Assembly (NCBI GenBank): GCA_947179155.2
Contig: OX359283.1
Coordinates: 4,669,764 to 4,733,763, forward strand
Direction of reading: 5' to 3'
Length of the DNA stretch: 64,000 nt
From: Hedera helix
Taxonomy: Eukaryota; Streptophyta; Magnoliopsida; Apiales; Araliaceae
Shown here: positions 24,213-36,199 of the stretch, piece by piece
Numbering within the stretch: position 1 is the first letter of the stretch
Layout of the letters: every line of letters begins with the position of its first letter
Translations under genes and position numbers: made by a program
The notes under the pieces: model-generated
What the model was told of the DNA's origin: nothing
Database searches by the model: none
Seen by the model: the letters and a program-made list of their open reading frames with translations, nothing else

Positions 24213-25306
24213 TGATGTGATAAAAAATAGTAACTGCAAGTGCACGGCGTCAAATTGAAGAACGGGCAAGTACAGGTCAAACTACAGAGACTAAATTAAT
24301 TTCAATGTTCCCTTAATTTATATTCTAAACAAATTAGAAATAAAAAGTGGTGGAGATGATTGATTAACTAAATAATGCAAATTAAAAATTAATAACGAAA
24401 ACTAGTAATGAGAAAAACTACCTAAGAATCTGAATTCACTAAATACTAACATAATAATTAAATTATTCATTTCCTTAATTAATTTCAAATTATTTTTTCT
24501 TCCCTTAAAAATAGTGATTCATATAATTAATATGGGCAAGCATAGATTATGAAAATTTAATGATTAACTATAACTCATCAAAACTTCATTAAGCAAGCAT
24601 GGATTATGAAAAACTCATATGTTAACAATAACCTATCAAAATCTCACAATTAATTTAGAACCAAAACGAATTATGCGCGAAGGTATAATTTGAACAACAA
24701 TTAGACATTAATGTCAGAACGGAAAGAAAATACTTAATATGCAATATTTAATTTCATTTTCATCCTAGTTATTAGAAATTTAGCTAGCCATGGAATTAAG
24801 CATTAAACACATAATAATAATTGCATGAAATAAAATAAGAACTAATAGAATAATAATAGAAAAAAACTTATATTAAACAAATAAAAAATCTTGCAACATA
24901 TGAAAAAAAATACTCCCAGATTATTTCTATCAAAAGTTGCGGAACATGAAGAAAGGAAAAGAAACTCATAATCTCTCCTCCTTTACCGAAACTAGAAAGA
25001 AAAAGAAAATAAATTATCTTCTGCTCTCTAAAATAAGACTCCTATTTATAAAGAAAATAAATTGAACCCTAATCTAATTTGGAATAGCTTGAATTCTTCT
25101 TTCCTTTTTGATTTCAACTTTTACATGGTAATCTTTATTAGAGTCCAAATAAAAATCAACTTGAAAGCTTCTAGAATCCTTTTCCAACTCAACTTCAATT
25201 ATTTATTTATTTCCTGCAAAATAAAATAAAATGTATTAATTAATTTAAATAAACATATTAAATAATAAAAATGGGAATATTTAAATGCATAATTATGTGT
25301 CTATCA
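24213..25306 (-). repeat. 5' LTR of the Athila-like element
   Basis: On the minus strand it starts TGATAGACACATAATT and ends TATCACATCA, giving TG...CA ends and about 1,094 bp. The start falls where a Copia leader is interrupted. Confidence 0.8.
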
Positions 25307-26036
25307 ACCATGTTTTCAAAATTTTCATATGATGACCGTGTAAAAACAGTTTTTGAAAAATCAAATGTTTTAAAAATAACTAAGGTTTGAATTTTCTCCC
25401 AAAATACAAAACCATTTTGCATGAAATTTCCGCACGCATCTGCTCTGATACCAATGTAATAATATATAGCATACATGCAGCGGAAATGAACTGAAAAATT
25501 TAATATACTTTTCCGATTATCTTTGAAGCGTATGCCCACAACAACGAACGACTAGAATCTCGTGCTCAACGGACAATATTCTCAGCGATAATTTAGATCA
25601 CAAATGAGTACTAAATTTATCTTCCACAATTCGAGAAGTTATAAATTTATAAAGCTTCACGAATGACTTCCAAAGACTTATAGAAAACTCTTTCTTTTTT
25701 CTCTCAAGTTACTTTGTTGCTTGATGTATAAAATGATCAACAATGATCACTATTTATACTAATCCTTGGAAGTGTAACATACATATATATTAAACAAGAT
25801 TTAATATTGATAATTATATAATTCATTTGTAACCCCCAAATAAATTATACTAATTACAATATATATAACTCCCATGATTAATATATATATATATAACTCC
25901 CAAGTAAATAAATGGAGAGGTTATATATACATGTTTATTGTATCTAGATAATAAACTGTGTGATTTATACTCATCGGATCATTTACTTTATGAACGTTCC
26001 GATTTAAGTCCATAACCCAATAAAGAGGAATACTCA
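25307..26036 (-). mobile_element. Copia element fragment: LTR, primer site and leader, split by the Athila-like element
   Basis: The LTR is 25455-26036 (582 bp; minus strand begins TGAGTATTCC and ends TATTACA). A primer site TGGTATCAGAGC lies at 25442-25453 on the minus strand. The leader 25441 down to 25307 ends abruptly at the Athila LTR. The remainder lies left of the window. The flank right of the LTR is CCCCC. Confidence 0.82.
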
Positions 26037-26345
26037 CCCCCAAATCATCTTCCACAGTCTAGAAGGTCCAGATAACGTCAAAGCATCATTACCTCCACGA
26101 AAAGTTTGCAAAGCCACTAAATAACCGGACTTTACATTGAACAACCCATTCTCCGTATAATGCCAAATCTATGAGTCACAAGCACATCGCAGACCAATCT
26201 GGATCGAAAGAATCAAATCAAGATCATTATCATCAACAGTGCCTCTAAGAACATCATACTTCTAAGACAATGCATCCCAATCAATTAAATCTGCCACAAG
26301 ACAATCAACTGGAAGGGTACAATTATAACGAACTAAAGAAAACAA
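26037..26345 (-). pseudogene. LINE (non-LTR retrotransposon) relic, end of ORF2
   Basis: Minus-strand translation gives DWDALS, then DLILSIQIG, then WHYTENGLFNVKSGYLVAL and SRLWKMIW. This is the order seen near the end of plant L1-type reverse transcriptases (W..L, IL.I, W.Y..NG.Y.VKSGY, W..IW before the zf-RVT region). Two stops interrupt it. The Copia LTR begins right after WKMIW, so the rest was cut off by that insertion. Confidence 0.7.
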
Positions 26346-27768
26346 AGTTCAATTAGTACCGTAGAAAAATTAACATAAATAAATATTTAACTTGAAACTA
26401 TTTAAAATAATAATAAGACTTTTATCTTAGGACAAAAAGAGTACTATAAGCTTAATTTATCATTGTGCTTATATTGACTTAATTAATTAATAATGCTTGA
26501 ATATATTATAAATTATTATTTTACAAAAGCAATAAAACTTTAAATATATTTTTTAAATACTATTATATTTTAGATGGATAGTATTTTGGGCATTTAATTT
26601 TATTTGACAAAAATTCATTAGTGAATTATTTGACATAAGTTAGTATATGGGACATTTTAGGAAAAAATAAATATTAAAAAATAATTTATTCAGTAATCTT
26701 GAATTCATACCAAACGCTCACAGTAACTATTATCAATAATTAAATAACTTCTGTCAAACAAAAATGATAATATATGACCAGTTTTTTATTACCAATAATC
26801 TAAATTTTGGTGGGTATTTTACATTATTTGTAACAAATATATTTTTGTTTCAAGTTCGATTCTAACATGTGTGAATTTATTTATTTATTTTAATTTCAAG
26901 TGTGTTTCTTTCTTAATGTGAGATTTGATTGATTATTATTTCTTCCTTATTTGAGGCTTGACAATAATATTATAATAATGATAACCTAGTTATTCTAAAA
27001 ATATATTATACTCCCTAAAATAAGACTTTAAAATGACTCTTATACCTAACAAGTGATCTTGTTAGTCTTTTGACAATTTCAATGACCTTACAAATAATTA
27101 CATTTACCCATTTAAACACCAGATGTATAGCAGGAGACTCTGTTGGCTGCATCATAGTAAAGGATCAATTTGTCGTTAAGTGAACCCTTCAAGGACTCGT
27201 CAATACTCTTTACATTATACTATTTTTTTAAAATTAAATTAAGATATTTTTAAACTTAAAATTGATATGAATTTATTTAATTTAAAATAGTACGATCTTG
27301 ACATTTATAAATTATCTAAAAAGTACTATTAATTATAAATTTTATTATTTTTAAAAATTAAATAAATTACATCAATTTTAAATTTAAAGATATATTATGT
27401 TGACTTTGAAAAGTAAAATTTGGACTTATAATTTTAAAGGGAATGATCACATTTCTAAATAAATAATATTTCTGCATACACAATTCAGCATATTTTGTAC
27501 TTCCAATGTTTTCATGGGGATGCTGACTACTGATAACAAAGGTAACAAAGATCAGCAAATTAACAAGGATCTATGAAACTTCAAAAACATAGTCCAACTT
27601 AAAAAAAATATATAAAAGTATAAAATATAAGTTAAAAAATAGCACTCTCACTTCAAGAACAAAATGTACAAATTTGTTTGTTTAATCTTTACCCATAAAC
27701 TTGCATACAAATTTGTTTGTTTAATCTTTATAATTAGTTTTACTCCGATGGGACAGTCTCCCTGATGC
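26346..27768. other. AT-rich intergenic DNA
   Basis: I see no gene, RNA or clear element here. Long AT-rich runs only. Confidence 0.6.
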
Positions 27769-30456
27769 TATGTTTGGATTGGTAGAATAGGAGGGGGAAT
27801 GGAATAAGTTATGCCGGTGGAATGAAGAATGGATTGTTTGGTTTGCTTATTGCTGTTGGAATAGTGTGTTCCTACCGGAATGGTAATAACCTTTAAACAA
27901 AAAATTTCATTCCTGGAGGGGACTTCCTGAATAAGTAGTCATTCCGTGACTTTCCGTCCACTAATTTTGGCCGATTGACGATAATATCCCTGTAAGGATA
28001 TAGGTTTCACCATTGTCGATCGAGTATTTTGTCTATTGGGAACGTCGAGAGGAGGAGAGCGACGAGAGGATAGAAAGTGAGAGATCGATCCATGGTTGAG
28101 ATTGGTAGATAATCAATTGACAAACCGATTTCATCAGAATTTTATTGCTCCAAGTTAGCATCATCGTATTTCTATTCTTTCTATTTCTCAGGTAATTTCA
28201 AAATCCTTTCAATGCTTTGAATTGAATCAAATATCTTCCAAATCTCTCTATATTTTTAGTATGATTTTTTATAATTGATTCACATATCCATATCCGTTTG
28301 AACATCTTTGTGTTCTATTAGTTGTGTAGTTATTTCTCCTTCTATGTAGTTACGTTTGTGCATGTAAACTGTGTGCATTAATTCATCCTTTTGCATGTTT
28401 TAAATTATCTTCTGTAGTAATCTTCAATCTTAATTAGCCAACACCCTTCATTTAGCTGAGTTACTACTTTTTTGGACTGCTAAACAAGGACTTTCTTTTG
28501 TCCATCTGTAGTGGACATCTTTCTATACCATTTGTTTTTGCATTGATCCTGTATCACAGAAACAATCAATATGATATTTTCTGTGAGTTTTTGCACTACC
28601 ATCAATATTGATCATGCCTCTTCATCAGTGGCACACATATGTGCCTACATTATATATTTTCTAAACGTTAAATATGATTCCCAAATTATCCCCAATTAGA
28701 GCTATTTCCAAGTTCTCATGAATGCGTGAATATCTAATTCAATTGTTCCTTGTTTTACCATGAATCCACCTTAACAATGCATTTTTTCTGCACTTACGTT
28801 ATGAACATTCTGTTCCATAGAGCACAAGTGTTTTCCAAATAGTTTTGTAGTTCTTTCAGTTTCTGAAGGTTTTGTTTAGTATGGATTCTTACAGCTGTTT
28901 CATGCTTTAATTCTCAGTATTTACATGAAGAGTTGTAACTTCGGCTTTGTAATTAAATATAATTATTTAATATTCTTTCATCACCGCACCAAGTAATGAG
29001 AAAATTATCACACGTCGTAGTTTGTTTTTTGTGGCATTCAATTCTTTTTCACATGATTTTCCCTGTATGCATCCCTGTGAGTCAAGCTCCTTGTACATGT
29101 CTTGCATTTACTTTATAATACTTGCAGTTAGGATTGATTCCCATATGTAGTGAATCCTTGAAAGTATTTTGCTTTATTACTTATTTTTAATCTTTCAAGC
29201 TTGAACCCCATTGCTTGTTCCTGGACTCATCTTCAGAAATTCTGATAACTATTCAAGTAAGTGTCCCACTTTTGAATTAAATGGTAGACTTGATATTGTG
29301 CAGTTACAAGTCAATCATTTGTGGAGTTGTGGTTTTGTGAATCATGAAGCATCTACTTTAACTATGCTCGTCTCTTCCTTAGTTTCTGATATTGCTGTGA
29401 ATCCAGTAAATGTAAATTCCATGCATTTGCTGTGAAACATTTTTTTATTTTTGACATTCCCTTGCTGCTAATAAGTACTTTAATTGTATATTTGGCCAGA
29501 CTTCAATTTATGATGGATTCTCAAGTAAATGATGAAGCAAAGGGGGGCAGGCAAGAGTAAGCACAAATGGGTTGAAAATGAGGATGGCAAGCTTGTGGAA
29601 AGGGCTGCTACTATTCTCGACAACTCGAGAAATCATCTACTTAATTTGCTAACTTTCTTGGATCGGAGGCTTCATTAAATGAGCAACGCAAGAATCTTAG
29701 TAATGCATTGAGTAATGTGCCCGGTCTAACTGATAGTGAGCGTAATAAGGTCATATGCAAGCTTGCTCGCGAGGAGGAGTTGATGGTGGTCTTCTTTAGC
29801 TTTCCCGATGAGCGAAAAGAGAGTTTTGTCAAGAATTTATTGAGTGAAGTGTTATACTAGTTATTTAGACATTTTACTATACTGGTTATCGAATGATAAT
29901 ATTAGGATTTTGTCTAGGATTTATTGATGAGATGCATTACTATTTGATTAGACATTTTATTTAGTTGTTAGTTGTTGAATTATGAAGTTAACCGTCATAT
30001 TATTAGATTTATCATACTTTATATTATTGAGCGGAGTGCTATACTAATTGATTTAGTTTTGTTGGTTATATTTTATTTTACACTAGTTATCTTTAGTTTT
30101 CATCAATTAAAAAAAAGTTAATTATAGAGAAATAAAAATATATATAAAAAAAGATAAATTATAAGTAAGAAATAAATTATATGAAAAATTATAACTAGAA
30201 AAAAAAAAGATAGAATTATAAAAAAAAAATCTAGAGAAATATGAGTCAAATTTTAAATATAAATTGAATTTAAGTTAAAATTGAACATTTAGGGGCATTT
30301 AGGTCCTTGACTAATTATTTATTTCATTCTTGGATGTATTCTTAACATCAACCAAACATGCACATGGAATATTAAAAAATCATTACATTCCCTCCCCTAT
30401 TTCATCTCTCTTTTATTTCATTTCTTCATTTATTACATTCCTCCGATACAAACGTA
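27769..30456 (+). mobile_element. PIF/Harbinger-like DNA transposon relic
   Basis: The left end TATGTTTGGATTGG and the reverse complement of the right end TACGTTTGTATCGG match, and the similarity continues as scattered GGAATG/AATGTAAT blocks. A broken Myb/SANT-like reading frame lies inside. No DDE transposase was found, so it would be non-autonomous. No clear target duplication (TTA/TAA) is visible, so the exact ends are uncertain. Confidence 0.5.
29510..29860 (+). pseudogene. Myb/SANT-like ORF relic
   Basis: From an ATG at 29510, the frame shifts once in a run of six G near 29540. In the shifted frame, SKHKWVENEDGKLVE resembles the start of a Myb/SANT-like DNA-binding domain, with conserved W and E-D. 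After a second frame change the tail reads VPGLTDSERNKVICKL, MVVFFSFPDERKESFVKNLL, then a stop. This tail matches the end of plant Harbinger-linked SANT proteins, as far as I recall the family. The protein would help the transposase bind element ends; this copy is broken. Confidence 0.55.
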
Positions 30457-32014
30457 ACATAAGTTTCTCTGCCATCTCTCTAGTAAATTTTACACTAATA
30501 TTAATATTATGTGCTTGTTCGTTTACCAGCTCACGGAATATTTAAAAATCTTATTCATTTACAAATAATTTATTTTAAACGCAATTTATTTAACTCATAA
30601 TACAATCTATAACCTATGAGATTTAAACATGCATTTAAACCATCAATCAAAACTACTAAACGTTACCGTTGCAAGCATTATAAAACCTTCAATCAACTTA
30701 ATGCTACTGTTACAAGCATTATAAATATTGATAACCGAACATAACCAATTTCTAGCTTGATCAATTCATCAAAGTATTGGTTATATGTGCCTACTCCTAA
30801 GACAACACGAGGTGAGATTGAAGGTATTGCTTTATATGTTTTCTTTCTTGTAACAATAAGAACTTCAACGTTAAACAAAACAGATCATACTTTTTTCCTT
30901 TTTTTAAAAAAAAAAAAGACCTTACAATGTGGAGTTTTTTCTTTGTTTTCAGTTTTGTGTATCTATGGAGTATGGACTTAATCCTGAAAATATTAACTAT
31001 TTTATTGCTGAAACAATTTAAGCAGCCTCCAAGTGCAGCTTGAAATCATCTTCTGTGAATCTAATCAGAATGGAATCATTCAGTTCCAAATAACATATGG
31101 TAAATAAACTAATTATAATAACAAAATTTCCCCAAAAAAAAATCTTAAACACCCTGAAAATAATTAGAACACTAACTCATCACTATCTGGAAGTTAGGTA
31201 CTTAAGAATACAAATACAAGCAAGGGTTAAACAAGTTCCGCAAACAAAGTTAATTTTGCAATTACCATCTTTTAGCATCTTTCTTCATACTCGTGCTATC
31301 GCTTGTCATCATTTGTTGCTGATATTCCAAGATTAGATCATTGCCTTTCCCTTGAATGTCAATACACGAAAGCTTCCGCTATTCCTTAGGAATTCCCAAG
31401 CCTCCCCGTGACAACTGTTTTGCATAAAACTGGAGTTAATGGACACTAAAAACGAATTGTAAAATATATTAATACATAATCACATATACACGTACATGTA
31501 TGTGTATGACCATGAATGTATGAGGTGTGTGGGTTTTTGGGTGTGGGTGGAGGTGGAGGTGGAGGTGTTTGTGTGAGAGAAGCACTGAAGAGATTATTGT
31601 TGACACCAAAGTTTGTGGTAATTGATACCCTACTTGGGCAGAAACTGAACCATCTCCAACGGTTTCTTCTTCTGCCAATTCACTGACATCCGTTGCAAGG
31701 TAAACCACCGCCTCTCAGGTCCCCCCAACTGATTCTACCATAGAGGCTCTTTGCTTCCACCGCAATTATCTTTCTTTCTCCTCTCTCTTTGGTGTTAAGT
31801 TCCCTAAATTCTAGGAAACAGCCTCGGTATTTCAGTTGGGGGTTAGATAACGAGGTATAATATTCTTAAGTTGTGTACTATATGACGTTGAAATTACTAA
31901 CTTCTACATTTAAGTACCAAAAATTTCACCATGTAATGCTCTTCATGTATTTTACTTGTATAGCTTAATCAACTAGCACCTGCCTGTTGAAGTAACAAAT
32001 AGTGGCACACTTGA
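30457..32014. other. Intergenic DNA, no gene supported
   Basis: No complete gene is seen. A GGAGGT triplet run lies at about 31548-31566, next to a (TG)-rich stretch. The minus strand from about 31740 to 31570 has some exon-like codon use but no recognisable domain. Confidence 0.5.
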
Positions 32015-32300
32015 GGCAATGCAGAACTGAGGAAGAAAATAAAAAAGTTAATAATTATTTGTTTAGTATTATCTTTCAGAATATGGAATTATATCTAGTA
32101 AAGATAAAGTATAATATTCTAGAATATGAGTTAAGGTAGCAGATAATTGTGATAGGTTAACTTTCCTTATTTTAAACTAGGGTTTTACTTGGTCATTAAG
32201 TCTTAGATTTCTATATAAAGAGTTGTAATCTACATTATTATTCAGATTATTGAATATAAATTGATTTGAAATAGCTTTGCTCTGTTATGTGCGTTTTTCT

Positions 32301-32310
32301 ACCGATTCGC
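32301..32310. repeat. MITE target-site duplication ACCGATTCGC, left copy
   Basis: The same ten bases occur at 32575-32584. A 9-10 bp duplication is typical of Mutator-like elements. Confidence 0.88.
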
Positions 32311-32574
32311 GACTAAAATATAGTTTGCACTCCAAAATTTGTAGGATAATTGAGGTTTGAACCATAATGTTTAAAACATATCTAAGTGCACCCCAAGTAT
32401 TTTTTATGTAAACAAAATGCACCCTCCAAAGTTTAAATTGGTCAAAATGCACCCTCACTTTTGAACGGTTAAAACATCAAAAAGAACTTTGGGATACATT
32501 TACATACGTTTTAAACATTGGGGTGCAAACCTCAACCACGCTACAAACTTTAGGGTGCAAGTTGTATTTTAGTC
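32311..32574. mobile_element. Mutator-type MITE, 264 bp
   Basis: Starts GACTAAAATA and ends TATTTTAGTC. The inverted similarity runs inward for over 85 bp per arm (TTTGCAC, AAATTTGTAG, TTGAGGTTTG, GTTTAAAAC are shared). It codes for nothing. The 10-bp TSD and the uninterrupted related sequence near 40605-40625 confirm the borders. Confidence 0.85.
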
Positions 32575-32584
32575 ACCGATTCGC
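32575..32584. repeat. MITE target-site duplication ACCGATTCGC, right copy
   Basis: Exact match to 32301-32310. Confidence 0.88.
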
Positions 32585-33445
32585 TGTGGCGATAGATACT
32601 CCAAGCAACCCCAACACAACCAATACTACTCAAGTCTCCCAGTTAGGGGCCCATTTGCCTAACCACTGTCCCAAATCAGAGAACATCTTCCGGCCACTGC
32701 AAAGGGGAAAGAAAAAGAAAAAAGAACTACTACAATACTGTAGCTACTATTCATGGTACATTACCCAAAAATAAAATCATCCATCACAAACAGCCTCTAT
32801 CCTTGCCTATTCCAAACAGCACGTATATTTTACACGAACACAACCTTAAATCTAACCCTATTCATCATCCTAAAAACAAAACCCCAACTAGAAAAGAAAA
32901 AAGGTTAAATACACTTTTGTCCCTCGAAGTGTGACCCCTATAACACAATTGACTCCAATCTAAAAAAATTTATAATAACAGCTTTCAAGTCCAAGTACAC
33001 TTAAGTAAGCAAAAGTGACCCTAAATCCATTTTTGGCCAAAAAATGGCTGGAATACTGACATGTCACCGGGAAGATTTCAGCATAATTTTATAATTTTAA
33101 ATGTATTTCACTGTATTGTTGTCATTAAAACAAAATTAATACCCATTTAATTTAGTTTAAATCATTTTATAGAACTAAAAAGGCAGAAACGTAAAATATA
33201 AATAAGTAATTAATGTTTTTAACAAATTCATCAAATTAAGAATTTTTTTTCATCATCTTCTATCCAGCACATGAATTTGACCTCCAAAGAAAACAATCAA
33301 CCACAAACTTCAGTCCAGCGACTTTATCAATTTTCTAGTTGAATCGCATCGGAGAATCAATCGTGGAGCAAGATCAATCTCCATGACTACGTACTAGGAA
33401 GTCTAAAGCCGAATTCAACGACGTATTAGCCAAAAAAACCATAGA

Positions 33446-33649
33446 TTACTTCATCGGCCACAAAATTGGGGCGGTGATGAGTTGCAGCCTCCACCATGCA
33501 CTAGTTCTGCACCAAACACCATAATCCCCAAATTTGTTCGAGTAACTTTGCTGAAAAAGAAAAACGAAAGGGAGGAGTAAAACAAGAATCCAAGCCAACC
33601 ATTTTCTCTTTCCCTCTTCTACGGCCATTACGGAAGGTAAAGGACCCAA
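33446..33649 (-). other. Short hydrophobic reading frame, possible captured gene fragment
   Basis: A 67-codon frame with a basic start, then a membrane-like stretch (WLAWILVLLLPFVFLF), then CRTSAWWRLQ. Codon use and base composition are less AT-rich than the surroundings. Mutator-like elements often carry captured host gene pieces, so this may be one. I do not recognise the protein and it may not be expressed. Confidence 0.3.
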
Positions 33650-33929
33650 TCACTTTATCTTCTTTGATAATTTTATGTTTGTAATTTGTAGATGTAAGAT
33701 TTAGGACTTGAAAGGAAGAAGATGAAAAGTTGATTTGAATTTGAATGACCGAGTTATATTAGAATTTGATGTTTGGGTTTTTCATTTGGGAATTTTCTAC
33801 TAGACAATGTGAAGAAGATGCATGCCGCTGGTTAAATAATGTTTAGTTGTTTTTATTTTTAATGTTTACTTATTAATATTGGTTTTATTAAATAATTAAT
33901 TATTTTATTTTATGTATAGTATAGTGATG

Positions 33930-34850
33930 TATAGTGAATAAAATAATTAACTTTGATATTTTACCCAAATAAAATAATTAATTTTACTAATTAACTTGAA
34001 TAAAATAACTATCTCAATTAATTTACTCAAATAAAATAATTGAATCCACTAATCAACCAAGTAAAATAATTAAAAAAGACTAATTAAAATAATTAAACAT
34101 TTAACTAAAATAAGATAATTAAAATACGATTAAAATGACTACGTTAATTAGTGGAGTTTGATAATTATTTTATTTGAATTAATTATCTTAATGTATTTTG
34201 ATACTTAACGTATTTTAATTATCATAACGTTTTTTGATAATTAAAATAATTAACCTATTTTAATAACTAACTAAATAATTATTTTACTTGATTGATTAGA
34301 GGAGTTAACTATTTTATTTGAATTAATTAATTGAGATAGTTATTTTATTTAAGTTAATTAATGGAGTTTGTTATTTTATTTAGCTAATTAGTGGAGTTAA
34401 CTACTTTATTTGAGTAAATTATTAAATTTAATTATTTAATTAATTATTTTATGCGTAATCTGGTAATTTGTAGTGAATTTTATTTATTGTACGTGGTATA
34501 TACATGCTTATACTAATTAATTGTATTGTTTTATATAAGAAAATATAATTAAATGACTTTAAATACATGAAAATACATTAAAAGTATTAAAATCCAGTTA
34601 TATTATTGTTTTTTTAAGTCATTGTTTTTCCCCATTAATTGTTATTTTGTGTTAATTGTTAAGGTAAGTTATTTTATTTAGGTTAATAGTTGAGTTAATT
34701 ATTTTATTTAATTTAATTAGTGTGAGAAATTATTTTATTTGAATTAATTAGTGATTTTTACTTATTTAACTTGAATTATTTATTTTATTTGATTTGTTAA
34801 TGATTTGTTAATTATTTTATTTGAATTAAGTTAGTATTTGATAATTAATC
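33930..34850. repeat. Large imperfect AT-rich inverted repeat built from a short unit
   Basis: From 33930 to about 34130 the unit reads CAAATAAAATAATTAA. From about 34150 on, its complement TTATTTTATTTGAATTAATTAG recurs with TGGAGTTAA between copies, spaced about 30-60 bp. The two halves can fold back on each other. Confidence 0.6.
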
Positions 34851-35417
34851 GTATAGTCAACATTTATTATACGATTTTCATACAGTCAAACCGTATATTA
34901 TATTCTCCCCGATGACACGTCAGCATTCCAACCATTTTTTTATCCGAAAATAGATTTAGGGTTACTTTTACTTACTTAAGTGTACTTGGAGACTATTATT
35001 GTAAGTCTTTTTTTATGAGGGTCACTTGTGTAATAGGGATCATACTTCGAGGAACAAGTATGTCCCAAAAAAAAAAAATAGGCAAACAATATTACCAAAC
35101 TTAACCTTAGCCGACAATGCTAAACCCATTTTGCCCCTGCAAACAACAACAACCCTTGTTGGTAACAAACAACCACTATCTCCAACCAGTCACCAACCCC
35201 ACCTCCATTGTGGCATTGTCTCAGTGAACCAACCACACATCTCGCTGGAAAAAAGAAGAAAAACACAAAGAAAGAGAAAAAGAAGCAGCCACGTTAGGGG
35301 TATCCAAAATTTTCGATTTTTTTGGTGTTTATGGTATACTGAACCGGTCCGAACCGACCGGTTCGGTACAAAAAATACCGGTTAGGTACTGGTCCAGAGT
35401 TTTGAAAGACCGGTATT

Positions 35418-35425
35418 AACCGAAC
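35418..35425. repeat. hAT target-site duplication AACCGAAC, left copy
   Basis: Repeated exactly at 36192-36199, around the inner hAT relic. Confidence 0.8.
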
Positions 35426-36191
35426 CAGTGTTCTAAAAATTCCCGCCTAGGTCCAATTAATCCCCGCCTAGGCCCTAGGCCCCCCCCTGGCGCCACGCCT
35501 AAGCCGCCTAGCACCTAGCCTATGTCCAAGGAGGAAAAAAAAATCCCTCTAGGAAATTATACAGGACTGGGTGGGCAAGACGGAGAAATTAGTTAAGGCC
35601 TAAGCGAAAAATTTAGGATTGCAATTTTTTTTTTTTAATTTTAATAACTAAGCTACAAAACGACGTCGTAAGAATAGATGAATAAGTTAAGGACTGTTCG
35701 GGTCTTACTTGGGAAGCGGTTGGTGAAGCATCCGAAGTGGATAGCGTGCTAGAGCCTAAGAGAAATAGTAGAAATGTTAGAGTAAGAGAACTCCATGAAA
35801 AAAAATTTGTCTGATAATGACACGGAAGAAGAGGGAGATGAAGAGTATGAGTGTGAGCCCGATGGGGACATTATCTTGGAGGGATATAGAGAAGAAGAGT
35901 TAGAGAAAGATATAGAGGGATATGGACTATTAGTTTGTATTTTTTATTATTTGTTTGTGTTTGAACTTTAAACAATTGCATGTTTCTGTTTGAACTTTGA
36001 CATTAACAACATGGATATGTGTTTGAACTTTAAGCAAAGGCCTTTATTATCTTTATTATATATTGTTTTCCTTTATATTATTGTTTTGTTTGGATGAATG
36101 TAAGATAAAATATTAAAATTGGCTTAAAATAAAAAATTCCGCCCAGGCGCTAGGCCCCCCTACCGCCCGCTTCCCGCCTTTTAAAATCTTG
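35426..36191 (+). mobile_element. hAT relic, inner
   Basis: It begins CAGTGTTCTAAAA and ends with the inverted CAAGATTTTAAAA. Subterminal blocks are rich in CGCCTAGG and GGCGCTAGG. The 8-bp duplication AACCGAAC is exact. It keeps only the C-terminal end of a transposase frame. Confidence 0.75.
35704..35935 (+). pseudogene. hAT transposase C-terminal scrap
   Basis: LTWEAVGEASEV, then a basic RNSRNVR stretch, then after a frame change in an A-run an acidic Glu-rich tail. Plant hAT transposases end this way, with (L/N)-W-E-V-A after the dimerisation domain. The catalytic and dimerisation domains are absent. Confidence 0.55.
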
Positions 36192-36199
36192 AACCGAAC
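36192..36199. repeat. hAT target-site duplication AACCGAAC, right copy
   Basis: Exact match to 35418-35425. Confidence 0.8.

Larger units (their letters stand above)
1..25306 (-). mobile_element. Athila-like Ty3 retrotransposon, 5' part, split by a 20.7-kb insertion
   Basis: Read on the minus strand, the order is LTR (24213-25306), a primer site matching tRNA-Asp (24189-24206), leader, gag relic (23300 down to 21901), then a foreign element, then the end of gag and the protease region (1237 down to 1). The gag resembles the Athila branch of Ty3 elements, judged by the run around NNFELK, LPKFTG, KKWLYSL, LLSQCPHHG and LAEKT. Reverse transcriptase, integrase and the other LTR would lie left of base 1 and are not visible, so target duplication and LTR age cannot be judged. 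The gag has an internal deletion and the protease has an in-frame stop, so this copy is dead. Confidence 0.85.
32015..32620 (+). repeat. LTR-like repeat, copy A, with a MITE inserted
   Basis: It resembles copy B at 40328-40640: shared blocks are ACTTGGT-ATTAAGT, TATATAAAG (TATA-like), ACATTATTATT and TTTTTCTACC-ATTC. Similarity is roughly two thirds by eye. It is interrupted at 32311-32574 by a MITE. Copies A and B could be solo LTRs or the two ends of one old, heavily invaded element. Confidence 0.5.
32903..35066. mobile_element. Non-autonomous DNA transposon with about 170-bp terminal inverted repeats
   Basis: The left arm (32903-33080) and the inverted right arm (34905-35066) share CCTCGAAGT, AAGTACACTTAAGTAAG, CCCTAAATC and GGAAT-CTGAC-TGTCA. 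Such long arms suggest a Mutator-like element. No transposase is visible. A target duplication cannot be called because A-runs border both ends. The interior holds a short hydrophobic reading frame and a large AT-rich inverted repeat. Confidence 0.65.

Noticed and set aside
31469..31740. Possible exon on the minus strand (frame starting MVYLATDVSELAEEE)
   Set aside because: Part looks coding, but the second half is a CA/GGAGGT simple repeat and I recognise no family.
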